This document shows, one piece after another, positions 22,680 to 34,368 of a DNA stretch of 64,000 nucleotides (position 1 is its first letter; each line of letters opens with the position of its first letter). A program made the position numbers and the translations under genes. Below the pieces are notes generated by a model, which saw only the letters and a list, made by a program, of their open reading frames with translations, did not search any database and was not told where the DNA came from. Source of the stretch: Apoderus coryli (taxonomy: Eukaryota; Arthropoda; Insecta; Coleoptera; Attelabidae); assembly GCA_911728435.2 (NCBI GenBank), contig OU452205.1, forward strand, positions 7,570,260 to 7,634,259, in the 5' to 3' direction.

Positions 22680-22990
22680 TATCTACCGGGTGACTCACCG
22701 GAAAGGGTTTAGATCCATTATAGAGGATCTACACTGTGGCACAATCTAAAAAACTGGTCTAGTACACAGGTCCAATTTGCCTAAAATGTTTTCATGAATC
22801 TAGAACTTACGGTTATACCGGAAGTGGGTGTCAACTTCCTTATTTTGAATACGACCCTATATAAATTATATTTTTATTGGATTCTACTTGAAATTCTAAA
22901 GATAAATAGACAGATGTAGGTATAATATTATGTTATATCGATTTCCAGCCGTTTCCAAAATATTTGAAATCTTATGTCAAAAATGACGTT
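22680..22990 (-). repeat. Dispersed repeat A, copy 2
   Basis: This is the reverse-complement match of 10660-10965. It begins on this strand with ACCGGGTGACTCACC and carries AAGTGGGTGTCAACTTCC and the GACCCTATATAAATTATA core. Confidence 0.55.
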
Positions 22991-23389
22991 TGCAGATTAA
23001 AAAATAATTACAAATTGACTTTCCCGCTCAGGGAAGTCTGTCTGTGTGTCTATGTGTCAGTGTGTATATGCGCCTCAACGCTTCAAGAAACTGACCCAAA
23101 TTTTGGTATATGAGTTTGTGATAGTCCTAGGATGAAGACATTAGTTTTTTAAGTCCCCTGAGACGATAAAGACCATTTCCAGATGGAAGTATGTGTGTCC
23201 GTAAGTATTCTTTCACGATAGCGCCTAAACGCTCTAACCAATTGGGCTAAATTTTGGTGTAAGAGTTTGGGAGACTCCAAGGATGAACCCATTAGTTTTT
23301 GGTTGAAATCGCTTTAGCCCTGTGATAGGGGTGGACACAACCTTCAAATTTTCAAATAGCATTAGAGGTTTTTATCTGCTTTACAACGA

Positions 23390-23672
23390 TATGTTACTTT
23401 TGATATTTGTCTCCATAATTCTCTAACTTATGAATAAAGTAGTGAATTTGTGGGGTTAGTTTACTGGAAATCATAAAAATAATAGAATTATAATAATAAT
23501 TATTATTAACATTTTGTTTCTTTAAGCAGGTTTTGGTCAGTAGACTACAATTTAACTGAAACTCGCCCAATTAAAAAAAATAAAGGCCTTTATTATTATT
23601 ATTACGCAGGTCATATATTTTGGATTATAGTATTTTGTCGGGAAAGTTTTGGGGCGACACAACCGATTATTT
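23390..23672 (+). repeat. Dispersed SINE/MITE copy 2, interrupted
   Basis: This matches the 3' half of the element at 6037-6397, including the ATAATAATTATTATTA palindrome and the GGGAAAGTTTTGGGGCGACACAACC end. It is split at 23530 by a LINE tail insertion. Confidence 0.55.
23531..23601 (+). mobile_element. Ultra-short LINE 3' insertion with TSD
   Basis: About 70 bases consisting of TTTTGGTCAGTAGACTAC, ACTGAAACTCGCCCAATT, AATAAAGGCC and a (TTA)n tail sit between TTAAGCAGG (23522-23530) and TTACGCAGG (23602-23610). This is a 9-base target duplication with one mismatch. The uninterrupted site is visible in the copy at 6.33 kb. The same LINE 3' end occurs at 26625-26745 and 42441-42540 on the opposite strand. 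Confidence 0.65.
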
Positions 23673-23689
23673 TTATTATATGGAAGCCT

Positions 23690-23880
23690 TAATAATTGAA
23701 TTTGTTGGGATATACTAGTAGTTACGTATACCTATTTTAGGCGCGTATGTATATTTTTTTAATACAGTGTATTTGAAAACAGGGTATACAATCAAATTGA
23801 AAAAAGTGTCAAAATTCAAAATTTTTAAAATATTTTCATTATTTTTACATAAAAAACAAAAGCAAGTTTATGAAAGGATG
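23690..23880 (+). repeat. Repeat related to the 10.1-10.3 kb segment
   Basis: This is the reverse-complement match of 10100-10300. It shares TTGTTGGGATAT, TTTAGGCGC, the ACAGGGTA terminus and the AAAGTGT-AAA-ATTCAAAA-TTTT run. Confidence 0.5.
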
Positions 23881-24239
23881 TCTATTTCAAAAATTTATAG
23901 TTTTTAAAATATTTACATTTTACTTTCTCAACCCATAGGGCAAGTATTGTGAATTTCAGATAGAGACGGATATAACCATTTTGAAGTCCCCTGAGACGAT
24001 AAAGACCATTTCCAGATAAAAATCAGTGTGTCCGTAAGTATTCTTCCTCCTAAACGCTAAATTTTGGTATATGAGTTTGGGAGACTCCAAAGATGAACCT
24101 GTTAGTTTTTGGTTAAAATCCCTTGAGCCCTGTGATAGGGGTAGACACAACCCTCAAATTTTTAAATAGCAGTAGTTGTCGAGTGATACATTATTTGAAA
24201 GCATGTTTTATTTGCTTTACAGCACTTTTATATTTGCCT

Positions 24240-24375
24240 CCATCATTCTCAGGTAGTAAGTATTTGGTCCGACAAATTCTCCTTCAGCCTCTTCTCTTGC
24301 CAGAGAGTCTGCTATTTCCATCTCCTTTAGACCAGAGTAGCCAGGGATCCAGACCATATAAACTATACTAAAGAA
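24240..24375 (-). pseudogene. LINE RNase H fragment
   Basis: The minus-strand frame reads VWIPGYSGLKEMEIADSLAR then EEAEGEFVGPN. This is the RNase H motif around W-PGHSG, with H changed to Y, followed by the N-E-AD-LAR helix (the catalytic Asp region). Upstream and downstream parts are missing. It is of the same general LINE type as the fragment at 25802-26283. On the minus strand, however, it lies downstream of a more C-terminal segment, so it must be a separate insertion. Confidence 0.65.
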
Positions 24376-24429
24376 GACTATATAAATTTGTTTATTATTT
24401 ATGGAAAATATGACAGAATGATAACAAGA

Positions 24430-25290
24430 ATGTTTCTGCCAAATACCCATAAAAACACAACATCACCTAATGTTGAAACTAATAGTGGCAAAAAAAAAAC
24501 TAAAAAATATGAAAATATAATGGAAACACAAACAAATGTTAGCCGGAGTCCATTTTTGCGTATTTTCATATTTTTTGTATACTTGCAGATTCTTGGAATA
24601 ACATTATGGGAAGAACATGCAGGATATTTAACAAAATGTATATACTGGAAAGTGCGGTCAAATACAAAATAACTTATACGATTGTCTCGCTAATTTAGCC
24701 CCAACTAATTTATATTTTTGTATAAATGTGCGAAATTTTGCATGTTTTCGTTTATTTATACCGAAAATTTATTTAGATAAATAGGTATTATTATTATTAT
24801 TTGATGTTACTATCGGTACCCCTAAACCCATATACCTACATGATGATGAATTTTAATTATTGTACACGAATATGTTACGCGACGTGAAGTGCAGTAAATT
24901 AGCCATCTTGTTTATTATTATTAAAAAAGTAATAAAATAAAGCGCTAAATCACTGTAAATATTGTGGGTGAATTATGACAAGTCGATATTAGTCTATCTA
25001 TTTACTTACACTACACTATTATTATCATTTTATGAATCGTGAGTGTAAAAAACCACTGTAATTTCCGGTAGAAAAAAACTATGAAAACGTCAAATGCTTT
25101 ATAATGATGGTATTGTGGATTTTTTATTATAGATTAAAAGTACTTTCATATGTAAAAAAAGGTATTTACATAAATAAATATGAGAAGTTTATTAATAGTT
25201 GTGGTAAATTTTGCTAAAACAATCATGAATATTGACAAGTATATATGACTTGCAATATATCTTAGCAGTAATTTCTATATTTATACACAG
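24430..25290. other. Intergenic, no gene recognised
   Basis: AT-rich sequence. The 94-codon frame at 24388-24672 carries no motif. An ACACAGGGTGTATAAAG end at about 25287 may be the left terminus of the transposase gene that follows. Confidence 0.35.
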
Positions 25291-25324
25291 GGTGTATAAA
25301 GCTGTAGGTGGAAAAAAACTTTAG

Positions 25325-26625
25325 TATTTAGAACTCTGAAAAGCGAAGAATGTCATTCATACAAATTTCAAAATCATCAAGAACTTGTGGAAGAAAACGC
25401 AGAAGCACGGATGGATTCTTGTGTCAATATTTTCGAGAAAATTGATAATGATCATCTCACGCTTCAAAAAATTGTATTTATGGTAGAAGCGACTTTTACA
25501 CTACACTCAGAAGCAGAGTGAAAATTTGTAGTTACTCCAGTCTAGATAATTGTAGAGTATAGCATTATATGTATTGTAGTATATGGTACATATCTATTTA
25601 TTATTATAAGCATATCATAATTCCATATCTATCATCTTTTTCATCTTTTTACGCCTAATATTGTATAGATGACTAAGGCTAAAAGTGAGACATTCTGTAA
25701 TAAAATATAAAATCAGTTAGTTGTATATGAACATTAAAAGTCCGCTTTGCCACTAAGTTATTTTTCATTTATTAAAAGTATGTGTAACAAATCTGTGGTT
25801 TTTTTTTTTTTAAAGGGTCCGTAGGACTTTAGTCCCCGGTTTCACTGCAGCCTCATGGGCTTATTGTGAAAATCCCCATATATTATGCCACCCAATCCAG
25901 CAGCCCTGTACCCTCCACTAACTTGTGGAGTTCAGTTAAGTGTTGGGTGTCAATATCTGCTGGCGCAATCAGCGCATGCCCAAAAATAGCGTGTCGTCTT
26001 CGTTGTAGAACAACACACTCACATATTACATGGTAAGCTGTTTCAACTGCCCCATTACACAATCTGCATTGCAGATCCCCATTGTACAGCCCCATCTTAT
26101 TTAGGTGGTCTCTCAGAGCGCAATGCCCAGTAAGGAGTCCCATAGTTATTCGTATCTGACTCCTGCTTAATGATAGCAGTTTTTCAGTGCGTTTTGTTGC
26201 TGCACCAGGTATAAACCTCTTCCCATGCTCCTGCTTGGGAATATGTTCCCAATATCTCTGGTGCTCGCTTTTGGCCCAGCACTAATCTGTGGTTTAATTT
26301 ACTATAAAATATCATTAAATTGTGAACATTACAATAATTTACATCTAAGTAATTCTACTTGATCAAAGGCCTCAGAAATCAAATGTTTTAGTGGGAATAA
26401 TATGGCCGAACATTTTGGCACCTTTTTTATCGATGCAATCTAAATTCACAGAAGTTTCTAGATCTACTAAGATTCAAATAGTTACTGCTTTAAGAAATTT
26501 AAGTTTAAATTGGAAAATATGGTACCAACATGACGGAGCTGCACCCCATTCCTCCAGAGATGAATGAATTCCCAAATAGCTGGATAGGCCGCCGCGGTAA
26601 ATCGCAAGGTCATCCGATTTAAATA
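25325..26625 (+). pseudogene. DDE transposase, split by LINE insertion
   Basis: The 5' part (25325-25531) reads LKSEECHSYKFQNHQELVEE then IVFMVEATFTLHSEAE. Relatives have an SDEATF motif here, so the first catalytic Asp is replaced by Val. The 3' part (26390-26625) shows FIDA, NLNSQKFLDLLRFK, WYQHDGAAPHSSRD (second catalytic Asp kept) and FPNSWIGRRGKS across several frames. These are typical of the insect Tc1/mariner-like group with a DUF4817 N-terminus. A LINE insertion at 25802-26283 lies between the parts. The N-terminus and third acidic residue are lost. An ACACAGGGTGTATAAAG motif at about 25287 is a candidate left TIR. Confidence 0.7.
25802..26283 (-). pseudogene. 5'-truncated LINE, RNase H C-terminus
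   Basis: The minus strand encodes WAKSEHQRYWEHIPKQ, LSLSRSQIRIT and then LLTGHCALRDHLNKMGL with a CRLC-HVICEC zinc-knuckle-like motif, ending DWVA and a stop. This is the conserved end of R1/I/Jockey-type LINE ORF2 after the RNase H core. The 3' UTR follows and ends in poly(A) (T-run at 25801-25812). AATCTGTGGTTT at 25790-25801 and 26284-26295 is a perfect 12-bp target duplication. The insertion disrupts the transposase remnant around it. Confidence 0.82.
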
Positions 26626-26745
26626 TAATAATAATAATAATAATAAAGTACTTTTATTGCATTATATCTGTCATTACAAACATACAAATCTTAATAATTG
26701 AATGCAACTGGGCGAGTTTCAGTACGGTAATTAAATTAAAAAGTA
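26625..26745 (-). repeat. LINE 3' tail (GGGCGAGTTTCAG family)
   Basis: On the minus strand, CTGAAACTCGCCCA is followed by a short UTR and a (TTA)n tail, seen on plus as (AAT)n at 26627-26646. It is related to the insertions at 23531-23601 and 42441-42540 but with an extra stretch between the two landmarks. Confidence 0.5.
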
Positions 26746-26842
26746 AATTTGATGTGATTTGTTTGTATTTTGCAACTTTGTACATAGAGGCTGCGAAACG
26801 TCGCATATGAAGTGATATGAAGTTACTGTTTTTTGAAGTCCT

Positions 26843-27435
26843 CTAGCCTATGAAATTTTCTATCAATTTATATTTGAGAAGGACACGAATAATAACAATG
26901 AATACAAATAAAGACTTATGGAATAGATTTACAAACCATGGCATATATTTTGTTCTCGCGGGACCATGATCACTTTTCTTTGGAGGATAAAGATTGTCCG
27001 TTCTAAGACCCAAACATTTAGGAAAGCATTTGGCTTGGCAATCGTGCACTGATACAGACGTACAATTAGCACGAAAATTAATATATTTAAGTAATAATTA
27101 TTATAACTTGATTTTAAGTTGTTACCCCTAACCCACAAGATTAACACAATTCTACTGAGTGATTTTTATTGTATTTTGTTGAACTTTTCTGAGAAATACA
27201 TGCGATTAAACGAATCGTTGAGGCTAACTTAAACAAAATGCAGCACATTTAATGATCTACATTTAAGGCGAAATACTCGTCTGATTTTTCATGACTGTCC
27301 CCAAATAATAGTGTTCTAGAATATGACTCCATTATCATTTAGATTACTGTACGCCAAAGGTTCTATTCATCCGTAATTGCCAGGTAAATCTTTCATCCAT
27401 TAAGTTTCAAAACTTTGATCTCATAAGAAAATAAT
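26843..27435. other. Intergenic, no gene recognised
   Basis: Overlapping 68- and 72-codon minus-strand frames at 26843-27147 have no recognisable motif. No repeats or element ends were found. Confidence 0.3.
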
Positions 27436-27439
27436 AATG

Positions 27440-29670
27440 TCTATTGTAATAATAGACTGCTTGACTTGGTCTTATCTAGCACTGAATGTGATGTAACTCA
27501 TTATGATACACCTTTTGTTCTTGAAGACAGTCACCACCCAGCATTATATGTTAGACTCTACAGCTCTGTCTCTAAATCTGCTTGTTTTCCACTTAACCGT
27601 GCACGGAAACCATATAATTTTAAAAAGGCTCATTTCATTTCTTTGTATGACTCAATTGTTGCTACAGATTGTGCGTATTTGGAACTGTGCATTGATGTTG
27701 ACGATGCTGTTGGAAGCTTCTATAAGAGACTCCGGAGGTTGATTAAGTCTGACATTAGGATTTCTTATCGCAATTATATGCAGAATATTCAGGATACTTT
27801 AAAAACTGATCCCAGGGGTTGGATGTTGGATTTTGGTCCTATTTCCACCAGCGTACTGGGTCATCTAGAATTCCTAATGTAATTGTGGCAGAACATGTGA
27901 TCAGCTTGCGACGGTTTTGGATGCATTTAGTGAGTATTTCGAGAGTGTTTTCTTACCATCATCTGCTATGTCAGCGGACAGTACCGTGCACTCTATAGTA
28001 AACACTACCAGGCATGTTAATGCTATCACATCGGATGATATAATGGCTGCTCGCCGAAATATGAAGAATAAGATGACGGCGGGTCCCGATCTGGTACCTT
28101 CTTTTCTTGTCAGGGATTGTATTGGAGCTTTTGTGGTACCTTTGGAACTCATTTTTAACTTAATTTTGAAAACACAAAAATACCCTGATGTATGGAAGCG
28201 GCCGAGGGTTGTTCCTGGTTTGAAATCAGGAGATAAGTGTGAGATAACCAATTATCGCCCCGTGTCTATTCTGTCGAATTTCTCAAAGATATTTGAAAGA
28301 ATTTTATATGCGCGTATTTACAATAATCTGTGTAACGATATCTCTGTGTTTCAACATGGAGTTATGAATAATAGATCTACAATTACCAATCTTACACACA
28401 TTTCACAAGAGATATCGGAAACCTTGGATTGTGGTGGTCAAATGGATGTGGTATACATGGATTTTTCGAAGGCGTTTGACAGAATGGATCACGGTGTGTT
28501 GGTTAACAAGTGGGTTCTCGAATGCCTTGCTTAGACTAATAGTGTCTTACTTGAGTGGACACAGTCAATTTGTTTATTATAGCGGACATACATCCAATGA
28601 CTATACAATGACATCAGGGGTTCCGCAGGGCTCCAATTTGGGTCCCCTACTTTTTCTTTTATTTATCAATGACCTAGTCGAAACTATTCAGGCAGGAAAG
28701 CTTTTGTTTGCTGATGATTTTAAAATTGTTAAACCTATTACAACTAGCTTGGATTGCTTGGCGTTGTAGAACAATTTTAATAACTTGTGCGACTGGTGTG
28801 ACATGAGCAAACTATCGCTAAATATAACAAAGTGTAATTGCGTCACTTACTCTCGGAAGAAGAAATTCATTGTTAATTTATATACACTGAACGGCATTTG
28901 TTTGTCCCGATCAGACTTGGTTACTGACCTCGGAGTGATATTCGATTCGAGACTCACATTTAATGAGCCCATTAAAACCAGAATTCAGGAAGCAAGTCGT
29001 ATGTATTGCTTCTTAGTGCGAAGTTGTAAGGGATTTGTGAGGGTCGATGCTCTTATTGCCCTTTATTTTGCCTATGTTCGCTCTAAATTAGAGTATGGAT
29101 CTATCACTTGGTCCCCATTTTATTCATATCATAAGCAGTCATTAGAAATAATACAACGCAGATTTTTGAAATATTTGGTCTGGAAGCAAGATGGCGCTTA
29201 TCCAACTCGAGGATACGATCAGGGACTTCTTTTAGCTCGATTTTCAATGCAAAGTCTTGGACTTCGTCGTGTTTTGTCATATTTAATGTTTTTGTATAAT
29301 ATTCTCCATATCAAGGTAGATTGTTCTTATATTCTTTCAAAACTAAACTTTAATATTCCCAGAATTTCCACTAGACTTGATTGTTTGTTTAGATGTGAGC
29401 GTGCTAGGACTAATGTTCTCTTGAGATCCCCACTCTATGTAATGACTGTTACATTTATTGAATTAAGTCACTGTTTTGATATATTTTTTGATAGTGTTAG
29501 TAAATTAGAACGTGTTGTTCATGCGGTTTTGAAATTTTGATGTTCTTTTTTTTTATTAAATTAAATCTAGAATTTAAGATATGAATGTAATAAAGGTTTT
29601 GTATCTAGGAATTGTCCTGTAAAGGGATTTTGTAAATCTGTTGGGCAATAAAGCTATTATTATTATTATT
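27440..29670 (+). pseudogene. LINE ORF2, longest copy in window
   Basis: This is a non-LTR retrotransposon (Jockey/CR1-like) truncated within the endonuclease. Reading from 27449: end of the endonuclease (NRLLDLVLS, HYDTPFV); linker with an apparent in-frame deletion between AVGSFY and KRLRRLIKSD; stop at 27880. A second frame (27917-28534) carries NYRPVSILSNFSKIFERIL and VVYMDFSKAFDRMDH (motif A, Asp kept). A third frame (28431-29540) carries SGVPQGSNLGPLLFLLFIND, FADD (active site intact, about 28707-28718), a TAG at 28767, then LSLNITK, the thumb and the C-terminus to 29540. The 3' UTR ends GGGCAATAAAGC-(TTA)n near 29665. Two frameshifts and at least two stops make it inactive, though RT motifs are well kept, so it is comparatively young. 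Confidence 0.88.
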
Positions 29671-31260
29671 ATAATGATGAGGTCGATTTCATCATCATTA
29701 TTATTTTCCCTTTCCAAAAATATTTGTAGACATCCTGTAAAATACATGACTTGTTGAATATTCAATAACTATATTATATATTGCACATGATAATATTAAT
29801 TTCAATTTAAAACATTATTTATAAAACTATTTAAATCTGTGCGTGGCATGTTGGTTAATTAATTACTTTCAAATCATTTTGTGATGAAAACTAACCCGCG
29901 GCGGGCGTTACAGTTAATGCTGTTTCTTAGTTGCATCGACACCAAAAAGCATCAAGAAAATAATTTTGTTTCGAAATAGTCAGCCGCATAGTGCAATAAT
30001 CTCCATTGTGTTTAGTTTGGCCGCACCTGTGCCACATTAAGCTGTGTGCGAAATAACGCCAGCGAAATTATTATAATGCGATACTATTAAAATAATTTTA
30101 ACCATGATGGGGTATTAGGTATGTACACCACAAACAAGGACTGTTGTTGTTAAAGCGTCTATGGTTGCTTCGATTTTGTAATGTTATTGTAAATGTGGAC
30201 TTGCAAGATATTTATCTAAGTGTGATTAATTAATTTAAAGCGATACGTATCTGTGTAGGAAACATGTTAAATCACTATTGTTAAATATACTATACAATAC
30301 TTAATTATTTATAAAGTTTATTAGTACTTCAGCAAGACATGGATAGTTTTTGAATATTTTGTCGTATCTCTGCACTTTTCGTAGGTTTCCCTCGAATACT
30401 TTGTTGATCATCTTGGTTGATATGGAGAAAGTGTCTGCGACAGTGGCATAGTTAGATTACGTCCACAGGGTGGAGTATTGTCTTTACTTACCGTCGCATA
30501 GTGGTGAGCTCTAATGTAATTTCGCGGCCAAAATTGATTAAAAAAAATTAAAGTATATATAAAATATTCCACGTCGTTATGTTTTCATAATAAAGATATT
30601 GAGCACCTTAAAAAATTACTGGGTCAAAAGAATAATTTCAATATCAGAAGTTTTCCAAGGAATCTAGATATTTTAATAAAGTGAATAAAATATCAATAAA
30701 GTTAAAGTATTTTTCTGCATTTCCTGTTTTAAAATTTAACCTTAATGTATTTTTGTAAGGTAATACTATGTTTTTTTAAATTTAATCGGTAATATTTGGT
30801 TTTCTAAAATATCTTTCCGTAAGTTCAATAAAATAAATTTGCAAGTTAACACAAACACATTTTTTTTATGGAATTTTCCGTTTTCTGTTAGAAAATAAAT
30901 AATTTGCGAAGTCTGCCGAAGATTAGATTCACCACTAAAAATAACCTCTAATTCACCGTGTTTCATAAACATTTACTTTTATCTGCCCGAGTTTGCCTAT
31001 TCAGACAATATGAATTTTTAAAGCAGACCGTGCATGTCCATAATGCATCAGAATATTTTTTTTGTAAACGTCAACTTATTTGATGGATGTCAAAATAGTT
31101 TTACAAATGTCAAAGATCAATTAAAAGTGTAGTTTTGAGGGTGTCAAAAAATGTTAAAGACCAGTAGAAAGTGTCTTTCTGATTGTGTTATCGATTTAAA
31201 AGGTGATGAGCATAGATTTTTAAGTAATTTGAAGCAGCAGCTTAAAGTATCTGACGCGAC
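29671..31260. other. Intergenic, no gene recognised
   Basis: AT-rich sequence with slightly GC-richer patches at 29890-30070. No motif, terminal repeat or RNA gene was recognised. Confidence 0.35.
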
Positions 31261-31284
31261 GACTTCAAAATAGTGAAACAAACA

Positions 31285-31539
31285 ATTCCAAAGACATATT
31301 TGCCTCAGTTTAAAAATAAGTGGAATCAAGTGAGCCGCACATAAGATCGCTTTTATAAATACTTTGATACATGGCTTAACGGATTTGTCATATTCAAAGA
31401 AATTAAACATTTTTTAAATGTAGCGAATTCGGCGGGTAGACCGACTAAAAAGATTAAGGAAAGTTCAAAAAGAAGCAAACGTAGAAAAGTGTCAGACCTA
31501 GAAAAAAATAAATTAAAAATAGCTAACTTTTTAGGCTAA
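31285..31539 (+). pseudogene. Repeat-derived frame with RSKRRK motif
   Basis: The reading is PKTYLPQFKNKWNQVSRT, a stop at 31342-31344, then 64 codons reading FYKYFDTWLNGFVIF and SAGRPTKKIKESSKRSKRRK, ending at 31539. A pattern GRP-ESS-RSKRRK after a W-rich N-terminal region is familiar from multi-copy uncharacterised proteins in invertebrate genomes that are probably transposon-derived. I cannot name the family. The basic tract could bind nucleic acid. No start codon or continuation was seen, so it is a fragment. Confidence 0.4.
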
Positions 31540-31689
31540 ACAATTTTATTAAAAAAATAATAAATAAAAAGTAAATAATTCTTTGGCAGATTTCTATTTA
31601 TTAAAATCTAGATAATAAACGATGGCATATTATATAATATGTTTAAGTTCGCTTATATCTGCTTTGGTTCCAAGATTACAAATCTTTAC

Positions 31690-32110
31690 TATCTGAAAAC
31701 CTCATGTTCGTCTAATCTGCTTTGGATTTAAATTTATGAAAATACTCCCTTCATACCGTTGACCGACCCTACCCCCTAATCACCGAATAATTTAGATAAG
31801 AAGGGTCAGTAGACGCTACAAACGGCAACGACTCGTCGCATTTCCAGCCACATTTCTGGCCCGCTACTATATATACTATAGCTATATATACTATCTATAA
31901 GATGCTATACTATAACTAATAAGTGCGGCAAATTGCTTTTAAGACAGATATTTACTTTACAAACGTGCCGACACGAGGTGAAGTAGCTGTATATTAAACT
32001 GTGCCCTAATCTCATTTTTTGTATTAAATTGTATTTTGACCACAGATCAAATGATAAAACTGAAAACCACATGTTCATATCTGCTTTGGTTTCGCAGTTA
32101 TGAATTTACC
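31690..32110. repeat. Direct repeats flanking repeat B
   Basis: A CTGAAAACC-CATGTTC block followed by CTGCTTTGG occurs at about 31695-31730 and 32057-32092 in the same orientation, on either side of repeat B copy 2. Repeat B may have inserted between two modules of an older repeat. Confidence 0.4.
31770..32025 (-). repeat. Dispersed repeat B, copy 2
   Basis: This is the reverse-complement match of 18125-18350, including CGACTCGTCGCATTTCC, TTCTGGCCCGCTA, the TA-rich core and AAACGTGCC. The similarity continues in pieces to a GCACAGTTTAATATA block on the outside. Confidence 0.6.
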
Positions 32111-32119
32111 CTTTTTACA

Positions 32120-34360
32120 CCCCTCACCCAGAGTTTACGCCCCAATTTTTTTATAATATTGTATTGCCATCGAAGCTACATTACCGTGCCAAATTTTGAT
32201 CAAAATCGGTTCAAGGGAAGTTTCTGAAAAATGCATTAAAATATTTGACAGGCATCTAGACCAGCCCAGGCAGTGAAGGTACATAAAATCGTTTAAAAAT
32301 GCTATTTTTATTCTAGCTGATAAATGACCTAAATTTTACATTGTTTTTACTTTAAAAACTCTCAGCAAATTTATTTTACATTAGAACTTTGGATTTAAAA
32401 ACAAACTAAAGAGTTTTTGTATTTTGGCCGCATGCTCCCATATGACCTCACCGCCACTGTGCGTCGTCCCGGAACAAGATGTAGAAGGCGGGTGTAAGAT
32501 ACTAAAAATGTGAAAACTGTTTTTATACATATTTTAACGGGGAATTCAGTAAATAATTTTTTGGGGCACCGTTTCTGAAATTGTATCCAAAGTTGGTATT
32601 TTTAAATGAAATACCCTGTACATCAACAATTCTTATTTTTTATGTCGCAGTAATGGCATTACTGCAGCTGACTGTATCATAGTCAAAAAAGATATATCAA
32701 TAAGCGTTCTGGAACTAACACAGGCACCGGAATGCAATTCCAGCGATCTAGAAGTCATACTTAAATCCTGAATCTGATAACAGTAGATTCAGGAGAAAAA
32801 AAAACATAGAGGCTTTGCATGCACGCTATGGAGATTATCGGATGAACCATAGGCTGCTGGGAGACGAAGCCATAGAGGGAAACCAAACGGCTAAATAGGT
32901 TTCAAAAGAGATTGCCAAGGCTTCGTTCGGAATCCACTTTAGGTATTACAAAAAGTCATGTGATGGAATTCCGTAAATGGGAAAAAGATCAAATGGCGTA
33001 CTTCTGGAGAAATATAGCCCTGAGAATTAAAAGCCAAAAGGCTTAGCTAGCTGGTCTATCTATAGATTATCGTATACACCAAAGGCTTCCAGAAAATAAC
33101 TATTATAAAATTACAGTTTTGTAGGTCCACCTGAAAATTCATGTAAAGCAAACGAATTCTAGATCCTGCAGTTAAAGTAAAGTGAAATGAGATGAAAATG
33201 CGTTGCTGAGTTAGATAAGAAGGCAAAGACCACCAGGCAATAAGAGCCTAGTGGGAGACCTATAACGAGATAGTAATGCTTAAAAATGCACCTATTTATT
33301 ATAGTGTAGCGGAGGATAGAAAGATATCCTGACTTTAGTTACAAATAGAAAGTCTGAACTGTTTTTTTTCTGCTGCGAATGAAAAGCGTGAAATTGGAGC
33401 TTTTACTGTATTTTTCATTTATCATTTGATAGCAACAATTGTTGTGTTTCAATTATTTTACACATTATACAGACAGTGTAGTGCACCAACATTTCGATTG
33501 TTTTGGAGGACGATTGGTGGAGGTTTATAATAATACAAGCAGCCAATAGACTCAGTTGCAATCCTCGAGACAATAGTTCAACCTTAAAAAGAAATTAAGA
33601 TAGAATGGAATATATCAATACATTTTTTGCATCTCTAATAATGAAAGACAGAATATATCGATACATTTCTTGAATTTCTATGAGCCAGTTCATTTAACTT
33701 TTTCTTATTATAATTGAAATTGTAGCCCGTCTGCACATATTGTTACTTACGGGGTCATTGAAATTTTTTAATTATTATTGAAATTGTAACCCGTCTGGCG
33801 AGGACGGTAAAAAATCAATATTCGGATGCCAAATGTGTCAACTTGTGTCATTTAAAAACAATTCTGTCAGATTTAGTTCATGTCATTAGTACTAAAATAA
33901 AAATAAGTATAAATTAGTAGTTTTTTCAGATAAAATAATGTTTTAATATTTGTTATATTATTGTGGGAGTTGAGTGAATTAAATTTATTGGAAAATCAAG
34001 TATCTAATAATGTTCCATGTGTAAATCTATCGTGTAATGTGTGGATTGAGGAAAATCTGCTGGAATATGTTTACGGTGAAAATCTTCAAATAAAGTCTGG
34101 CATCCGCGATTTTCGCAATTTTTCTTGGTTGTTGTCAGATTTTGAATGAATGGAATTGAATTAAATAAAATAATATGGAATTTTTTGAAGAACCAAATTA
34201 TTTTAGTAAAAATAAAATAACCTAGGGGAAATAAAGTTTATGTTTAATGAAGCATTTGCGAGTGTGTCGGGTGTAAATAGATTTCGGATTAATTACGGTA
34301 TTGCGTGAATAATAAGTACGAGGTGTAGGATAACGATAATTTTAAATAAATTATGGCAGC
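32120..34360. other. Intergenic, no gene recognised
   Basis: AT-rich sequence. It contains a solitary ATACCCTGTACA end at about 32607. A somewhat GC-richer block at 32690-33060 has no decipherable frame. A duplicated TGAAATTGTAGCCCGTCTG block occurs at about 33715 and 33778. The 62-codon frame at 33961-34149 has no motif. Confidence 0.35.
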
Positions 34361-34368
34361 ATAGCATT

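Larger units (their letters stand above)
23020..24270 (+). repeat. Composite repeat with reiterated modules
   Basis: A module containing CCTGAGACGATAAAGACC, a GTGTCCGTAAGTATTC block, a TTTGGGAGACTCCAA block and GTGATAGGGGTGGACACAACC occurs at about 23155-23440 and again at 23980-24260. A related, more diverged unit with a GTCTGTCTGTGTGTC run lies at 23025-23150. The layout (GTCT-like run, then AACCAATTGGGCTAAATTTTGGT) is reminiscent of the Helentron-like array at 39-41.5 kb. It is noncoding. Confidence 0.5.
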
